From Planctomycetota bacterium (GTDB taxonomy: Bacteria; Planctomycetota; Planctomycetia; Pirellulales; PNKZ01): a DNA stretch of 64,000 bases. The stretch is from assembly GCA_018242585.1 (NCBI GenBank), contig JAFEBQ010000012.1, positions 84,563-148,562 on the forward strand, read 5' to 3'. This document shows, in pieces, positions 35,013 to 45,100 of the stretch. Position 1 is the first letter of the stretch; each line of letters opens with the position of its first letter. The translations under genes and the position numbers were made by a program. A model generated the notes under the pieces. It was not told where the DNA came from and did no database searches. It saw only the letters and a program-made list of their open reading frames with translations.

Positions 35013-35228
35013 ATGCGGAATGTGTTTGACTGTATTGTCGAATGTGGCCACGACGAAGACTACCGGCCGACGATCAACGAAAGTTTTGTCGCCACCGACG
35101 CCCCGGCTGGCAGCCCCGAAAAGTTGGCCATCATGGCCCGCCGGATCGAAATGGGCTTGCCGTTGTGGCACCCGGAAGATCGGGCCGACTACAGCGGCCT
35201 GACCGGCGCCGTCCGCCCGCGCGAGTAA
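35013..35228 (+). CDS. Small conserved hypothetical protein
   Basis: This 71-aa soluble protein begins 'MRNVFDCIVECGHDEDYRP' and ends 'ADYSGLTGAVRPRE'; it is acidic with two Cys and one His near the N-terminus. ATG 35013 follows AAGGGAGA by about 10 bases, and a strong terminator sits 46 bp after the stop, so the gene is almost certainly real. I do not recognise the family. Confidence 0.75.
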   Translation: MRNVFDCIVECGHDEDYRPTINESFVATDAPAGSPEKLAIMARRIEMGLPLWHPEDRADYSGLTGAVRPRE

Positions 35229-35273
35229 GTCTTGCCCGGCAATAGGCGTCGCCAACTCGTGACGTAAACGATC

Positions 35274-35304
35274 AAGCCCAGGGGTTCACCCCCTGGGCTT
35301 TTTT
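35274..35304 (+). terminator. Rho-independent terminator
   Basis: Stem AAGCCCAGGGG (35274-35284) / CCCCTGGGCTT (35290-35300), 5-nt loop, then T residues through 35304. It ends the small gene at 35228. The stem shares the CCCAGGGG unit with 23816-23894. Confidence 0.93.
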
Positions 35305-35340
35305 ATGCGCCCGTGGCTTCTGCGTGCTCGCTGCCACGCA

Positions 35341-35817
35341 CTATAAATACATCCCCAGATAGCCGCCGTGCTTATCGGACTCGGCTTGCAGCTTTTCGAT
35401 TCGCTCGACCGCTTTTCGCAAGTCGCCCGCGGAAATATAGCGGTCGAACTCGACCATCACGGCCCGCGGCACTGTCTCGGTGAACCAGTCGACGATCGGC
35501 TGCTTGAGCCAATCGCAGGTCTCGCGTTCGAGTTTGACAGTCAAGTGCTCGCGATCGGTGCGGGCGTCGGCGTCGTCGGTCGTGACCACCCCTTCAAAGC
35601 TGAAGTGCAGCATGCCCTGGTCGGGCTGATTGGTCAGGTGGAAGATGCACCGGGCATTGTGCAGATAGTACGTGTTGAAGGTGCCGTGCTCGTCGAGCGC
35701 ATGTTTCAGTCGCTCGCAGAAGGCCCGGAATTTCGGCGACGCGTCGAGCGGAATGTCGAGCCGGCCGATGGTCCGCAAAGGCAAGCAATCGAACTGGATT
35801 TCGACAAATTGCGACAT
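35341..35817 (-). CDS. Conserved hypothetical protein
   Basis: This 158-aa soluble protein begins 'MSQFVEIQFDCLPLRTIGRL' and has an alpha/beta pattern with several aromatic residues ('FNTYYLHNARCIFHL'). It ends 'SDKHGGYLGMYL'. It has no signal peptide or catalytic motif. The start ATG 35817 is well placed. The sequence has the look of a planctomycete-conserved hypothetical; function unknown. Confidence 0.75.
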   Translation of the reverse strand: MSQFVEIQFDCLPLRTIGRLDIPLDASPKFRAFCERLKHALDEHGTFNTYYLHNARCIFHLTNQPDQGMLHFSFEGVVTTDDADARTDREHLTVKLERETCDWLKQPIVDWFTETVPRAVMVEFDRYISAGDLRKAVERIEKLQAESDKHGGYLGMYL

Positions 35818-35900
35818 GAGTGGTGTTTCCCTCTGGCAACGACGATCCGCTCGGCAGAGCCGTCATTCTAGCAGCGATCCGTCGCGAGAAAACACCGCCG

Positions 35901-37865
35901 CTATTCGCTCTCGGCCGAGCGGCGCGGCTGATCCGGTTGCTGCCAGCCGATGGCCAGCCAACCATCGTCGGCCACCAACTGATTGGCCGGCAAGGGATCG
36001 TACTGTTCCCAGTTGCCCTTCAACTCGAGCCCGTCCGAGACGATCGATTCGCGGAAAATGCGCGAGAACCGCTTTTGCAACATCCGCTTCAGAATCACCT
36101 GGCGCGTGCTCAACTTGTCGCCCGTATTGGGCTTGAAATCGGGCGGGTAGATTTCCAGGTCGCCCTGGCGCAGGGCTTCGATCCGACCCTTGTCGCGGGC
36201 CAGTTTGTACCGTGCCGTGATGTTCATCGCTTCAAACGGCTTGTGGTCTGATGTGTACTTGGCGCCGCGGATGGTGATGACCATCACATTGTCGTCCACG
36301 AACATCGTCACCGGTTCGTCGTCGGCAAAGGTGATCGACCAGGGTTTTTGAATCTCGTCGTCGCCGATCTCGGGAAGCTTGCCCGTCATGTCGAGCGACA
36401 ATCGATCCATCTGTTCCTTGTCGAGCGTGCGGCCGGCCAGCATTCCCAGCGCCGTATTGTTAACCATCGATTCATGCAGCCGGAACGAGAAATCGGTTCC
36501 GGCGGCGATGGCCGGCGCCGGCGTGTTCGCGGCCAAAGTATGCTCGGGAGTTTGCTTGCTGACAACATTCAGCACTTCCTGCGTCGTGCTGAAGTGCAGA
36601 TGCTCGGGGAACACGCCCATCCGGACCAGCGGGTTGCGAAAGCGGTTCTGGAAGCGGTCGTTGGCGTTCGTGATCAGTGGCTCGGCCTGGGCGTTAAAGC
36701 GACGCGCGAACATGGCTCGCGCGTGCTGCTGGGCCACGGCCTCGCCTTGCGCCTTGCGCTTGGGAACTTGCTTGGCGGCGATCTTCTTGACCAGACAATC
36801 GGCGACCCCCTTCTTGGTCGAGCCGATGCCGGTGATCTGGGTACGCGTCTTGACCACCGCTTCGGTCGGCAAGCCGCGCAGGCCTTCCGAGTCGAGAATC
36901 AGTTGCTTCTTGGCCGAAAGTTGCGACTCGCCGCGGCTGTAGATCAGGGCTGGGCCGTTGCGCCCGACGGTGCGGGCATGATTCACGCCGGTCATCACGG
37001 TTTGAATCACGGCGCGATTATCATCGGCAACCAACTCGCCGGTGACCTGGCCCACGGTGTGGCCAGTGCCGCTGATTTGCGTGCCCATGATGTTGTCGCG
37101 CAGCGGAGCGGTTTCATCGACAGGGCGCGACAGCCCGGTCGAGACAAGCTTGTTCGACACTTCGACCAGCATGTTCGGATGCGAGAACTGCTGACGCAGC
37201 GCCGCGACCAACTGGGGGGCATAGCCGTCCCGGTCGAGTTCAGCCGCCGCTTCGTTCAGCCGGCGACGATCTTCGTGCTTGGGATTGCCAAGAGTCTCCT
37301 CGATTGTCTTCAGGTTGGCCTGATAGTTCGATTCGGCCTGGGGGTCGCGGGCTGATTCGAGCGCGAACAGGTAGTCGCGAATCTCCTCGGCCACATCGAC
37401 AAAGCGATGCCACTCGAGACCTTCCTCGGGGGCGGTAAGCTTGTGCAACAAGCCGCGCAGGACGGCGGTGTCGGCGGTTTCGACCGACAGGGTCTGAGTA
37501 ACCAGCTTGTCCCAGTCCAGGTATTCGCGCCAGGCCTTGCCGCTTTTGGAGCGGCCCAGCGGCTTGTCGAGGGCCACCACGGCCACACGCAGTTCGGCCA
37601 AGCGTTCCTCAAGCGTTTCCTTGCTGACTGGGTGAAAGTCCTTTTTCGCCTCGGCTACCAGCTCGACCAGCGCGGGAGCCGGCGCCGGCTTGACGTCTGC
37701 TGCTAGGGCCAGCGACGTTTCGGCAGGCTCGGCAACCTGCGCAACCGGTGCGGGGGAGTCGGCACGATTTTTTTCCAAATCAGCCGCATTTTGCGCGTAA
37801 GCCAAGACCGCAAATACGGTTAGACCACAACATGGCCCCGCGAGCAGCATCCCTTTCAATCGCAT
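35901..37865 (-). CDS. Large secreted protein of unknown function
   Basis: This 654-aa protein has a signal peptide ('MLLAGPCCGLTVFAVLAYAQ') and a long mature region with no membrane helix. The start ATG 37865 is fixed by AAGGAGG eight bases upstream on the minus strand. The mature sequence is alpha-helical at first ('KDFHPVSKETLEERLAELRV'), then has a beta-rich part around 'NIMGTQISGTGHTVGQVTGE'. No enzymatic motif is evident. The gene stands alone. Confidence 0.8.
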   Translation of the reverse strand: MRLKGMLLAGPCCGLTVFAVLAYAQNAADLEKNRADSPAPVAQVAEPAETSLALAADVKPAPAPALVELVAEAKKDFHPVSKETLEERLAELRVAVVALDKPLGRSKSGKAWREYLDWDKLVTQTLSVETADTAVLRGLLHKLTAPEEGLEWHRFVDVAEEIRDYLFALESARDPQAESNYQANLKTIEETLGNPKHEDRRRLNEAAAELDRDGYAPQLVAALRQQFSHPNMLVEVSNKLVSTGLSRPVDETAPLRDNIMGTQISGTGHTVGQVTGELVADDNRAVIQTVMTGVNHARTVGRNGPALIYSRGESQLSAKKQLILDSEGLRGLPTEAVVKTRTQITGIGSTKKGVADCLVKKIAAKQVPKRKAQGEAVAQQHARAMFARRFNAQAEPLITNANDRFQNRFRNPLVRMGVFPEHLHFSTTQEVLNVVSKQTPEHTLAANTPAPAIAAGTDFSFRLHESMVNNTALGMLAGRTLDKEQMDRLSLDMTGKLPEIGDDEIQKPWSITFADDEPVTMFVDDNVMVITIRGAKYTSDHKPFEAMNITARYKLARDKGRIEALRQGDLEIYPPDFKPNTGDKLSTRQVILKRMLQKRFSRIFRESIVSDGLELKGNWEQYDPLPANQLVADDGWLAIGWQQPDQPRRSAESE

Positions 37866-38294
37866 AGTTTCCGCCTCCTTGGCAAACAGCAAGTGCCTAT
37901 GGTCACGGTCGTTGGGTTTCCTTAATACCACCAAACCCCCGGTTTGAATAGCGAATTCCGGGTAGGCAACCGTATTTCACGCCGCCACCCCGGGTGGTTG
38001 CTTTCGAGACAGCTAGCTGTTAAATCGGGTCCAACTGCCGTCAAAGTCGGCCTAATCAGAACCGTCGACTTAGACCGCCAAGACGCCCTTTTCGACTTCA
38101 GGGTTGCCGCACGCCCGGCGGACCCAGAGGCAACGGACTGACTCGCACGCCGCGTCTTGGCAGGCGGGATGGAACCATCGGGCTGGCCCTCGCTTGGCCA
38201 GCCCGGATTTTTGCATCAATGCTGTGGCACCCTGCCAGTCTCTGGCGGGCGCATCGCCAGCCATCAGCAGATGCGCACTTATCAGGAGAGGCGA
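37866..38294. other. Divergent intergenic region without recognisable content
   Basis: This 429-bp gap separates divergent secreted-protein genes. I see no repeat, RNA gene or convincing promoter, apart from the strong Shine-Dalgarno sequences at both ends. Confidence 0.5.
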
Positions 38295-39191
38295 ATGCCA
38301 CGACAAGGAATCTGTCTGACACTATTGTTGTTGCTTGCTCCGGCCGGCTGGGTGGCAGCCGCCGACGCGGGGCACGAAGGTCGCACGGTTCGTCAGTTGA
38401 ACTGGATGGCCGACTATGGCGACGCCATGGAATTGGCGCAAAAACACAGCAAGATGCTGCTGGTTCAGTTCTATGGGACTGATGAAAATACCGTCCGGGA
38501 CCAGTTCGAGAATCAAGCCCTCGACCAAGACGACATCGGCGAAAAACTCGCCGACTATGTGCTGGTCCGGGTGCCGGCCGACGCCACGATTACCGCCGGT
38601 GGCAAAGAGGTCAACCTGCTCGATCACGAGTCGTTCCAGGATCTGCACGGCAAGGAAGGGCTGGCGATCATCGACTATGTGCATGTCGACGCTCAGTACT
38701 ACGACCGGGTCGTCAATGTCTTTCCGCTGGTGGCGGGCAAGTTCTACCGCTACGAGCCCAGCCATTTATCGGTGATTCTCGACCTGCCGCCGGGGACGTT
38801 GACCCAACGGACCATGGTCTTTGCCGTCCGGATTCACCCCGAAGCCCCGGCCAGCACCCAAGGCCAGTGGTGTAACGTCCTGCGCGACGAGGCCACCAGC
38901 CATAGCGACCACCAAGCCGAAATCCGTGTCCAAGGCCACCACAACTGGGGGAGCCGCTTCCAGCGGATCCTGGGACGCATGCCGTCAGGCCTTCGGGCGC
39001 AAGAGGTTGTGGCCGAAAGCTGGCCGCACGAGAGCCTGGTCGACGCCGCAGTCGACTGTGTGGGCTGCTGGCGGCAGTCGCCCGGCCACTGGAGCGCTGT
39101 TCGCGCAAGTCAGCCCAGATTCGGCTACGATATGCGTCGCGGCACGAATGGAATCTGGTATGCTACAGGCCTGTTCGGCAACCGCCACTAA
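38295..39191 (+). CDS. Exported thioredoxin-fold protein lacking CxxC, with CAP-like C-terminus
   Basis: This 298-aa protein has a signal peptide ('ICLTLLLLLAPAGWVAAADA'). A thioredoxin-like domain follows ('KHSKMLLVQFYGTDENTVRD'), but where thioredoxins have CxxC this protein has 'GTDEN', so it is not a disulfide oxidoreductase. The C-terminus ('WRQSPGHWSAV' ... 'GTNGIWYATGLFGN') resembles the end of a CAP/SCP-type domain, again without confirmed catalytic residues. ATG 38295 follows AGGAGAGG. A binding or scaffold role in the periplasm is likely. Confidence 0.7.
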   Translation: MPRQGICLTLLLLLAPAGWVAAADAGHEGRTVRQLNWMADYGDAMELAQKHSKMLLVQFYGTDENTVRDQFENQALDQDDIGEKLADYVLVRVPADATITAGGKEVNLLDHESFQDLHGKEGLAIIDYVHVDAQYYDRVVNVFPLVAGKFYRYEPSHLSVILDLPPGTLTQRTMVFAVRIHPEAPASTQGQWCNVLRDEATSHSDHQAEIRVQGHHNWGSRFQRILGRMPSGLRAQEVVAESWPHESLVDAAVDCVGCWRQSPGHWSAVRASQPRFGYDMRRGTNGIWYATGLFGNRH

Positions 39192-39235
39192 GCACTTGTT
39201 TGGCTGCCGGAACGAGTGAATCCAAGGCCAGCGTC

Positions 39236-39279
39236 AAGCCTCTGTCCGAGTCAGCAATGACTTGGGCGGGGGCTTTTTT
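39236..39279 (+). terminator. Rho-independent terminator
   Basis: Outer stem AAGCC/GGCTT encloses an inner hairpin CCGAGTCA-gcaa-TGACTTGG (39246-39265), followed by T residues 39274-39279. It lies between convergent genes and serves the gene ending at 39191. Confidence 0.75.
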
Positions 39280-39336
39280 ATGCGCTGAGCAGCCCGAGGG
39301 CTGGGCCGATGCGAAGTCAAGCGGCACGACGGTCGC

Positions 39337-39927
39337 TCAATCGATTTCGCGGCGACGACGCAAGCCGAGAATCAACTCAACTTCGCCCAGCGGCGTGTCG
39401 GTCTCGGCAGCAATCGCCTCGGGCCGGGTGCCCCGGTCGGCCAGCGCGTAGATGTCGTCAAACGGTCGCGCGCCTTGCTTGGCCGTCGCCGTGGCGACCG
39501 CCGGTTCCATTGCCGTGACGGCGCGGCGGCTTTCGGAAACGGGCTGTTCGACATTCCGTCGTGATTCAGCGCCGAGCGGCGAAACGTCGCGAGATTCCTC
39601 GGTATTTTGCAGCTTTTCAAGCTGCATGATTCGCTCGTCGGCCATTCGCATCAACTGTTGCAGCGCGACCATCTTGCTGTCGAGCTGAGCCGACAGGTCA
39701 CGGGCCAATTCGTGCATACCGACTTCCCAGCGGCGCACCTCGCCCGAGGCTTCGCCGACCATCTTGCCGGCAGCCTGGGCGGTTTGCTTGGTCGACGAAC
39801 GCTTGGCCCAGGGGTCGCGCGTATCGGCGGCTGGCCGGCGCATTTTCATCAGCACCAGAAACACCACGCCGACCACCAGGATCAGGAAGAACGGCGTGCT
39901 GTTGGTTCCCTCGGCCAGTAGCCACAT
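39337..39927 (-). CDS. Membrane-anchored protein with C-terminal HTH-like segment
   Basis: This 196-aa protein has one N-terminal transmembrane helix ('FFLILVVGVVFLVLMKM'), a cytoplasmic coiled region ('HELARDLSAQLDSKMVALQQ'), and a C-terminal helix-turn-helix-like stretch ('IYALADRGTRPEAIAAETDT' then 'PLGEVELILGLRRRR'). This layout matches small membrane proteins of the DUF2802/DUF6115 type found near flagellar or sporulation loci elsewhere; here no such neighbours are seen. ATG 39927. Confidence 0.75.
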   Translation of the reverse strand: MWLLAEGTNSTPFFLILVVGVVFLVLMKMRRPAADTRDPWAKRSSTKQTAQAAGKMVGEASGEVRRWEVGMHELARDLSAQLDSKMVALQQLMRMADERIMQLEKLQNTEESRDVSPLGAESRRNVEQPVSESRRAVTAMEPAVATATAKQGARPFDDIYALADRGTRPEAIAAETDTPLGEVELILGLRRRREID

Positions 39928-40098
39928 AGCGCAAGCACCTTGAACGTCGCCACGGGCGACAAATCTCGCGCGGCATTTCAACGCAAAACCGGTGAGAGGG
40001 CCAGAGCAGATTGGCCGCCCGGCGCGGTCGCCGCGCCGGGTGTCCGCCAGCCCCCTGAAACTGGCATTGCTGGGCCTGGGGAAGCTCCCTACTATTCG

Positions 40099-40114
40099 CG
40101 GACCATTTGGTCCG
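40099..40114. promoter_or_regulatory. Candidate TetR operator palindrome
   Basis: CGGACCA-tt-TGGTCCG is a perfect 16-bp inverted repeat 31 bp before the tetR start (40146). GGACCATTTGGTCC-type palindromes resemble operators of TetR proteins controlling RND efflux operons, so autoregulation of the tetR-adaptor-pump operon is probable. Confidence 0.65.
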
Positions 40115-40145
40115 AAAAGTCAGCCGAGGCAGGCGGAGGTGGCTT

Positions 40146-40838
40146 ATGTCAATACAGCAAAAGCGGTTAGGACGACCGCCCAATCGCGAGCTGCAAAGCC
40201 GACGGCGCGAGGAAATCCTCGACGGGGCCGCGTTGTTGTTCGCTGAGCGGGGCTACGACCACTCGGACACGCAATCGCTCGTGGCGGCTTTGGGCGTCGG
40301 CAAAGGAACCCTCTACCGGTATTTCGACAGCAAGCAGGAGCTGTTCCTGGCCGTCGTGAATCGGGCCATGGACCGTTTAGACGAGTGCATCGAGCAAGCC
40401 CTGGCCGCCGTGGCCGACCCGATCGATCGCTTTGAATCCGCCATCACCGCGTACCTGAAGTTCTTTGCCGAGAGCCCTGCCGTGGTCGAGTTGCTGATTC
40501 AAGAGCGGGCGATCTTTCGCGACACGCAGCGCCCGGTCTACTTCGAGCGCAAGGCCGCCAAGGCCGAACGCCGGCACCAGATGTTGGCCGAATTGATCGC
40601 CGCCGGTCGCCTGCGCCAGATGCCCGTCGACTGCATCGGCGAAGTGCTGGGCAATCAGCTCTACGGCACGATGTTCACCAATCACTTTGCCGGCCGCCGG
40701 CAATCGTTCGAAGCCCAGGTGCAAGACATTCTCGACATTGTGTTCCACGGCATCCTGACCGATGCCGAGCGCGAGCGCCGCGCCGGGCGTGCCGCGTCGC
40801 CCCGTCACGAAACAACCTCACCATCAGTTGACGAGTAA
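40146..40838 (+). CDS. TetR/AcrR-family transcriptional regulator
   Basis: This 230-aa repressor has an N-terminal helix-turn-helix (about residues 18-65): 'EILDGAALLFAERGYDHSDT', then 'VAALGVGKGTLYRYFDSKQE'. The ligand-binding C-terminal domain follows. It heads an operon with an efflux adaptor (4-bp gap) and an RND pump. A palindromic operator candidate is upstream (40099-40114). It probably represses the pump and is released by a pump substrate. ATG 40146 follows GGAGG; the C-terminus is basic and low-complexity. Confidence 0.93.
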   Translation: MSIQQKRLGRPPNRELQSRRREEILDGAALLFAERGYDHSDTQSLVAALGVGKGTLYRYFDSKQELFLAVVNRAMDRLDECIEQALAAVADPIDRFESAITAYLKFFAESPAVVELLIQERAIFRDTQRPVYFERKAAKAERRHQMLAELIAAGRLRQMPVDCIGEVLGNQLYGTMFTNHFAGRRQSFEAQVQDILDIVFHGILTDAERERRAGRAASPRHETTSPSVDE

Positions 40839-40842
40839 CCTT

Positions 40843-42111
40843 ATGCGTCTCGGTTTGTTCTTGCTGTTCACCGGTGTCGGCCTGCTGGCCGGCTGCTCGC
40901 ATCCCAAGTCCGAGCCTGCCGCCGCGGCGCAGACACCGGCCGCCCCCAAGCCCGTCGCGGTCACGGTCGCGCCGGTCAGCGTGCGCCCGGTGCAGCGCAC
41001 GGTCGAAGTGGTTGGCACCTTCCGCGGCATGGAAGAAGTCACCGTCGGTTCCAAGTCAGCCGGCCGCGTGGTCCGTGTGCATCACGACGTCGGTGACGTG
41101 GTGAAGCCGGGGGACTTGCTGCTGGAGATCGACGACACCGATTATCGGCTGGCCGTCGAGGAAGCGTCACGGCAGCTCGATTCCGAGTTGGCCAAGCTGG
41201 GCCTGAGTAAGCTTCCATCACAAGATGCGTCGGTGAACGAGTTGCCCACGGTGATCCGCGCGCGCCTACTGGCCGACAACGCCTTACGGCGGTTTCAGCG
41301 GAGCGAGAGCTTGTTTCAGCGCAAAGTGATTACTGACGACGAATTCGAAACAGCCAAGACCGATTACCAGGTCGCCGAGGCTGACTTCCAGCAAGCGGTG
41401 ATCGACGCCCGCACCATTCTGAGCAGCGCCCGGCATCGCAACGCCACGCTGCTGACCACGATGCAAAAGCTGCAAGACACGCGGATCGTCGTGCCAACTC
41501 CGTCCGAAGCAGTGGCTGGCTCACAATTTGTCGTGGCGCGGCGCATGGTCTCGGCCGGCGAAATGGCGCAAAGCTCGCCACCGACCGAGGTGTTCAAGCT
41601 GGTGATGGACAACCCCCTGAAGCTCAAGGCCACTGTGCCCGAGCGGCACATCGGCGAGGTCCAGCAAAACCTGGCGGCTCAGATCGCCGTCGACGCTTAT
41701 CCGGGGCAGAAGTTCTCGGGACACGTGTCGCGGATCAGCCCCACGGTCGATTCGGTGAACCGGACCTTTGAGATCGAAATGCTAGTCCCCAACCCCAAGG
41801 GGCAATTGCGGCCGGGCAGCTTTGCCAAGGCCTGGGTGCTGGTCAGTCAATCGGCCCAGGCGCTAACCGTGCCCCAAGACGCCTTGGTCACGTTCGCCGG
41901 CGTGCAGAAAGTCTTCGTCGTGCGAGGCGAACGCGCCGTGCCGATCGAAGTCCAACTGGGCGTGCGCGGCGAGGGCTGGCTCGAAGTCTTTGGCGCACTC
42001 GATCCGAATGACCAGGTCGTAACCTCGGGCTACACGCAACTGGCCGAAGGCACGGCGGTTCGCATTCGCACGGTGGAAACAGCCGAAGCCTCGTCGCCCG
42101 CGTCGCGATAA
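40843..42111 (+). CDS. RND efflux periplasmic adaptor (HlyD/AcrA family) lipoprotein
   Basis: This 422-aa adaptor has a lipoprotein leader 'GLFLLFTGVGLLAGC' (lipobox LLAGC), so it is lipid-anchored. The family marks are the lipoyl-like strand region 'AAWSV..HHDVGDVVKPGDLL', the long alpha hairpin (about residues 105-215) and the barrel 'LRPGSFAKAWVLV'. It bridges the RND pump encoded 28 bp downstream to an outer-membrane channel. The TolC partner is not in this operon; one TolC-like gene lies at 57851-59437. ATG 40843. Confidence 0.93.
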   Translation: MRLGLFLLFTGVGLLAGCSHPKSEPAAAAQTPAAPKPVAVTVAPVSVRPVQRTVEVVGTFRGMEEVTVGSKSAGRVVRVHHDVGDVVKPGDLLLEIDDTDYRLAVEEASRQLDSELAKLGLSKLPSQDASVNELPTVIRARLLADNALRRFQRSESLFQRKVITDDEFETAKTDYQVAEADFQQAVIDARTILSSARHRNATLLTTMQKLQDTRIVVPTPSEAVAGSQFVVARRMVSAGEMAQSSPPTEVFKLVMDNPLKLKATVPERHIGEVQQNLAAQIAVDAYPGQKFSGHVSRISPTVDSVNRTFEIEMLVPNPKGQLRPGSFAKAWVLVSQSAQALTVPQDALVTFAGVQKVFVVRGERAVPIEVQLGVRGEGWLEVFGALDPNDQVVTSGYTQLAEGTAVRIRTVETAEASSPASR

Positions 42112-42139
42112 ATCAGATCCTCTCCTCGGGAAGTTACGC

Positions 42140-45100
42140 ATGTCGATCTGGGATATCTGCATCCGCCGGCCGGTCTTCACCGCCATGTTGGTGACGGCGC
42201 CCATTGTGCTGGGGCTGGCGTCATACTTTCGACTGGGGGTCGACCTGTTTCCGAACGTCGACCTGCCCGTGGTGACGATCTCGACCACCCTGCGCGGCGC
42301 CAGCGTCGAGGAAATGGAAACCCAGGTTACCAAGCCGATCGAAGAAATCGTCAACACGGTCTCGGGCATCGACGAGTTGCGGTCGACCACACGCGAAGGG
42401 ATTTCGCAGGTTACGATCCAATTTGTCCTGGAAAAGAACGGCGACGTCGCGGCCCAGGAAGTGCGTGACAAGATTTCGACCATCATGGCCCAGTTGCCGC
42501 AAGGGACCGATCAGCCGATCATCGACAAGTTCGATATCGATGCCGCCCCGGTGATGACGATCGCCGTCTCGGGACGCCGCAATTTTCGCGAAGTGACCGA
42601 GATCGCCAAAAAGCAAATCAAAGAGGCGCTCGAATCGACCAGCGGCGTCGGGGCGATTGTCTTGGTGGGTGGACGTCAACGGGCGATCAATGTCTCGATT
42701 GACCCGGGTAAGTTGCTGAAATACGAAGACCTGTCGATCGAGAACGTGCGTCAGGCGCTGGTGCGCGAGAACCAGGAACAGCCCGGCGGCCGGCTCGATC
42801 AAGGTTCGCAAGAGCGCGTCGTCCGCACGATGGGACGCGTGGAAAGGCCCGCCGACTTCGGCAAGCTGATCGTCGCCAATCGTGGCGGCCAGCCGATTCG
42901 CATCGAGGACATCGGCCGCGTCGAGGACTCGTTTGAAGAACCTCGCGGGCTCAGTCGCCTTTGGTCGCGCGCCGTGGCCGAGGCCAACGGCGACACGCAA
43001 CTCGCCGCCGCCGGTGACAACGCCGTGAGTTTGATCGTCCAAAAGCAATCGGGCACCAACACGGTGGCCGTGGTCGACGCGGTTCGTCGTCGGCTCAAGA
43101 ACATCGAGGCCACGCTCCCCGGCGACATTCACACCGAAGTAATCCGTGACCAGTCCCGCTTCATTCGCAACTCGATCGAAGAAGTAAAGCTGCACCTGAT
43201 TCTGGCCGCGGTGTTGGTCAGCGCCACGATCTTGATGTTCATTCGCGATTGGCGGACCACGCTGATTGCTACCTTGGCCATTCCGACGTCGATGGTGGCC
43301 ACGTTCGCCTTCATGGATTTCATGGGCTTCACGCTCAATAACATCACGATGTTGGGATTGATCCTGGCCGTGGGCATCGTCGTCGACGACGCGGTCGTGA
43401 TCCATGAAAACATCTTCCGCCACATGGAAGAATACGGCACCGGTCCCATGGAAGCCGCCAGCGCCGCCACGCGCGAAATCGCCCTGGCCGTCGTGGCCAC
43501 CACACTGTCGCTGCTGGTGATCTTCGCGCCGATCGCGTTCATGCCCGGCCGCGTGGGACGATTCTTCAGCAGCTTTGGCATGGTCGTCGGCTTTTCGGTG
43601 CTGATGAGCATGTTCATCTCGTTCACCATGACGCCGGTCCTGTGCTCGCGATTCCTCAAGGTCGAAGACGGGCACAAGAAGAGCAAGGACGGCTGGATCT
43701 ACCGCTTGGTAGATCGGAGCTATGGTGGCATTCTGGCGTTGTCGCTTCGGCATCGCTGGGCGATCGTCCTAATGACCGTCGGCCTGGTGTTTAGCATCCC
43801 CGTCACGCTGGCCATGGTGGGCAAGGACTTCGTGCCGCGCGACGATCAGAGCGAGTTTGAAGTGGCGGTTCGCTTGCCCGAAGGCTACACGCTGGCTCGG
43901 GCCGATCGCGTGCTGGGCGAGATCGAGCAGCGTCTGCGCCAGTTGCGCGGCGTGACGCATACGTTCCTAGTGGTCGGCGACACGACCGGTCGCGTGACCA
44001 AAGGGCAAGGGGACGTCACGACGGCCACGATCTACACTCGGCTGGTCGACTTGCGGCAGCGCGAGTACACGCAGTTCGCCGTGATGACCGAGGCGCGGCA
44101 GATTCTGGCTGACTATCCCGACCTGCGGGCCGCGGTGCAGGACGTTTCGGCTTTCCAGGGGACCGGCTTTCGCCAGGTGATGGTCGACTTGAATCTGCGC
44201 GGCCCCGACATGGAAAAGCTCCAGCAATACTCGACCGAAATCGCCAACTGGATGCGCAGCCAAAGCGTCTACGTCGACGTTGATACCAGTTTGTCGCTGC
44301 GCAAGCCCGAGTTGCGCATCCGCCCCGATCGCGAACGGGCCAGCGACTTGGGCATTTCGATCGAAACCATTTCGTCCACGGCGGGCGTGCTGTTGGGGGG
44401 CGAACCGGTCAGCAAGTACAAGGAGTTCGACGAGCAATACGACGTTTGGTTGCGGGCCGATCGGAGCTTTCGCGCTGACATTGGCGCCGTCGATCTGCTG
44501 ACGGTCCCTTCGGCCAAGCCGGGCATCGGCGAGGTGCGACTGGCCAGCGTCGTGAAGCTGGAAGAAGCGCAAGGGCCGAACAGCATCGATCGTTTTGGTC
44601 GCCAGCGTCAGGTGGTGATCTCGGCCAACCTACAGAACGTGGCGCTCGGCGAGGGGATTCAACGCTTGAACGACTATGTCCTGTCGCTCGGCTTGCCCGC
44701 GTCGTACCAGTTCGAGTTCATCGGCCAGGCCAAGACCCTGAAGGAATCGAACAGCGCGTTTGCCGTGATCTTTGGCCTGAGCTTCTTGTTCATGTACATG
44801 GTGCTGGCCGCCCAGTTTGAAAGCTTTGTGCATCCACTTACCATCTTGCTCGCCCTGCCGCTGACGGTGCCGTTTGCGCTGCTGTCCCTGTTCTTCCTGC
44901 GGACGAACTTGGATATTTATGCGGTGTTCGGGCTGTTCATGCTGTTCGGCATCGTGAAGAAGAACGGCATCTTGCAGATCGACTACACGAACGTCCTCCG
45001 CGCTCGGGGCCTGCCCCGGGACCAGGCGATTCTCGAAGCCAATCACACTCGTTTGCGGCCGATTCTGATGACCACCGTGATGCTCGTGGCGGCCATGGTC

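Noticed and set aside
42221..43753. 510-codon antisense frame within the RND pump gene
   Set aside because: It arises from GC-rich codon bias on the opposite strand; the translated sequence is low-complexity His/Asp/Arg and matches no family.
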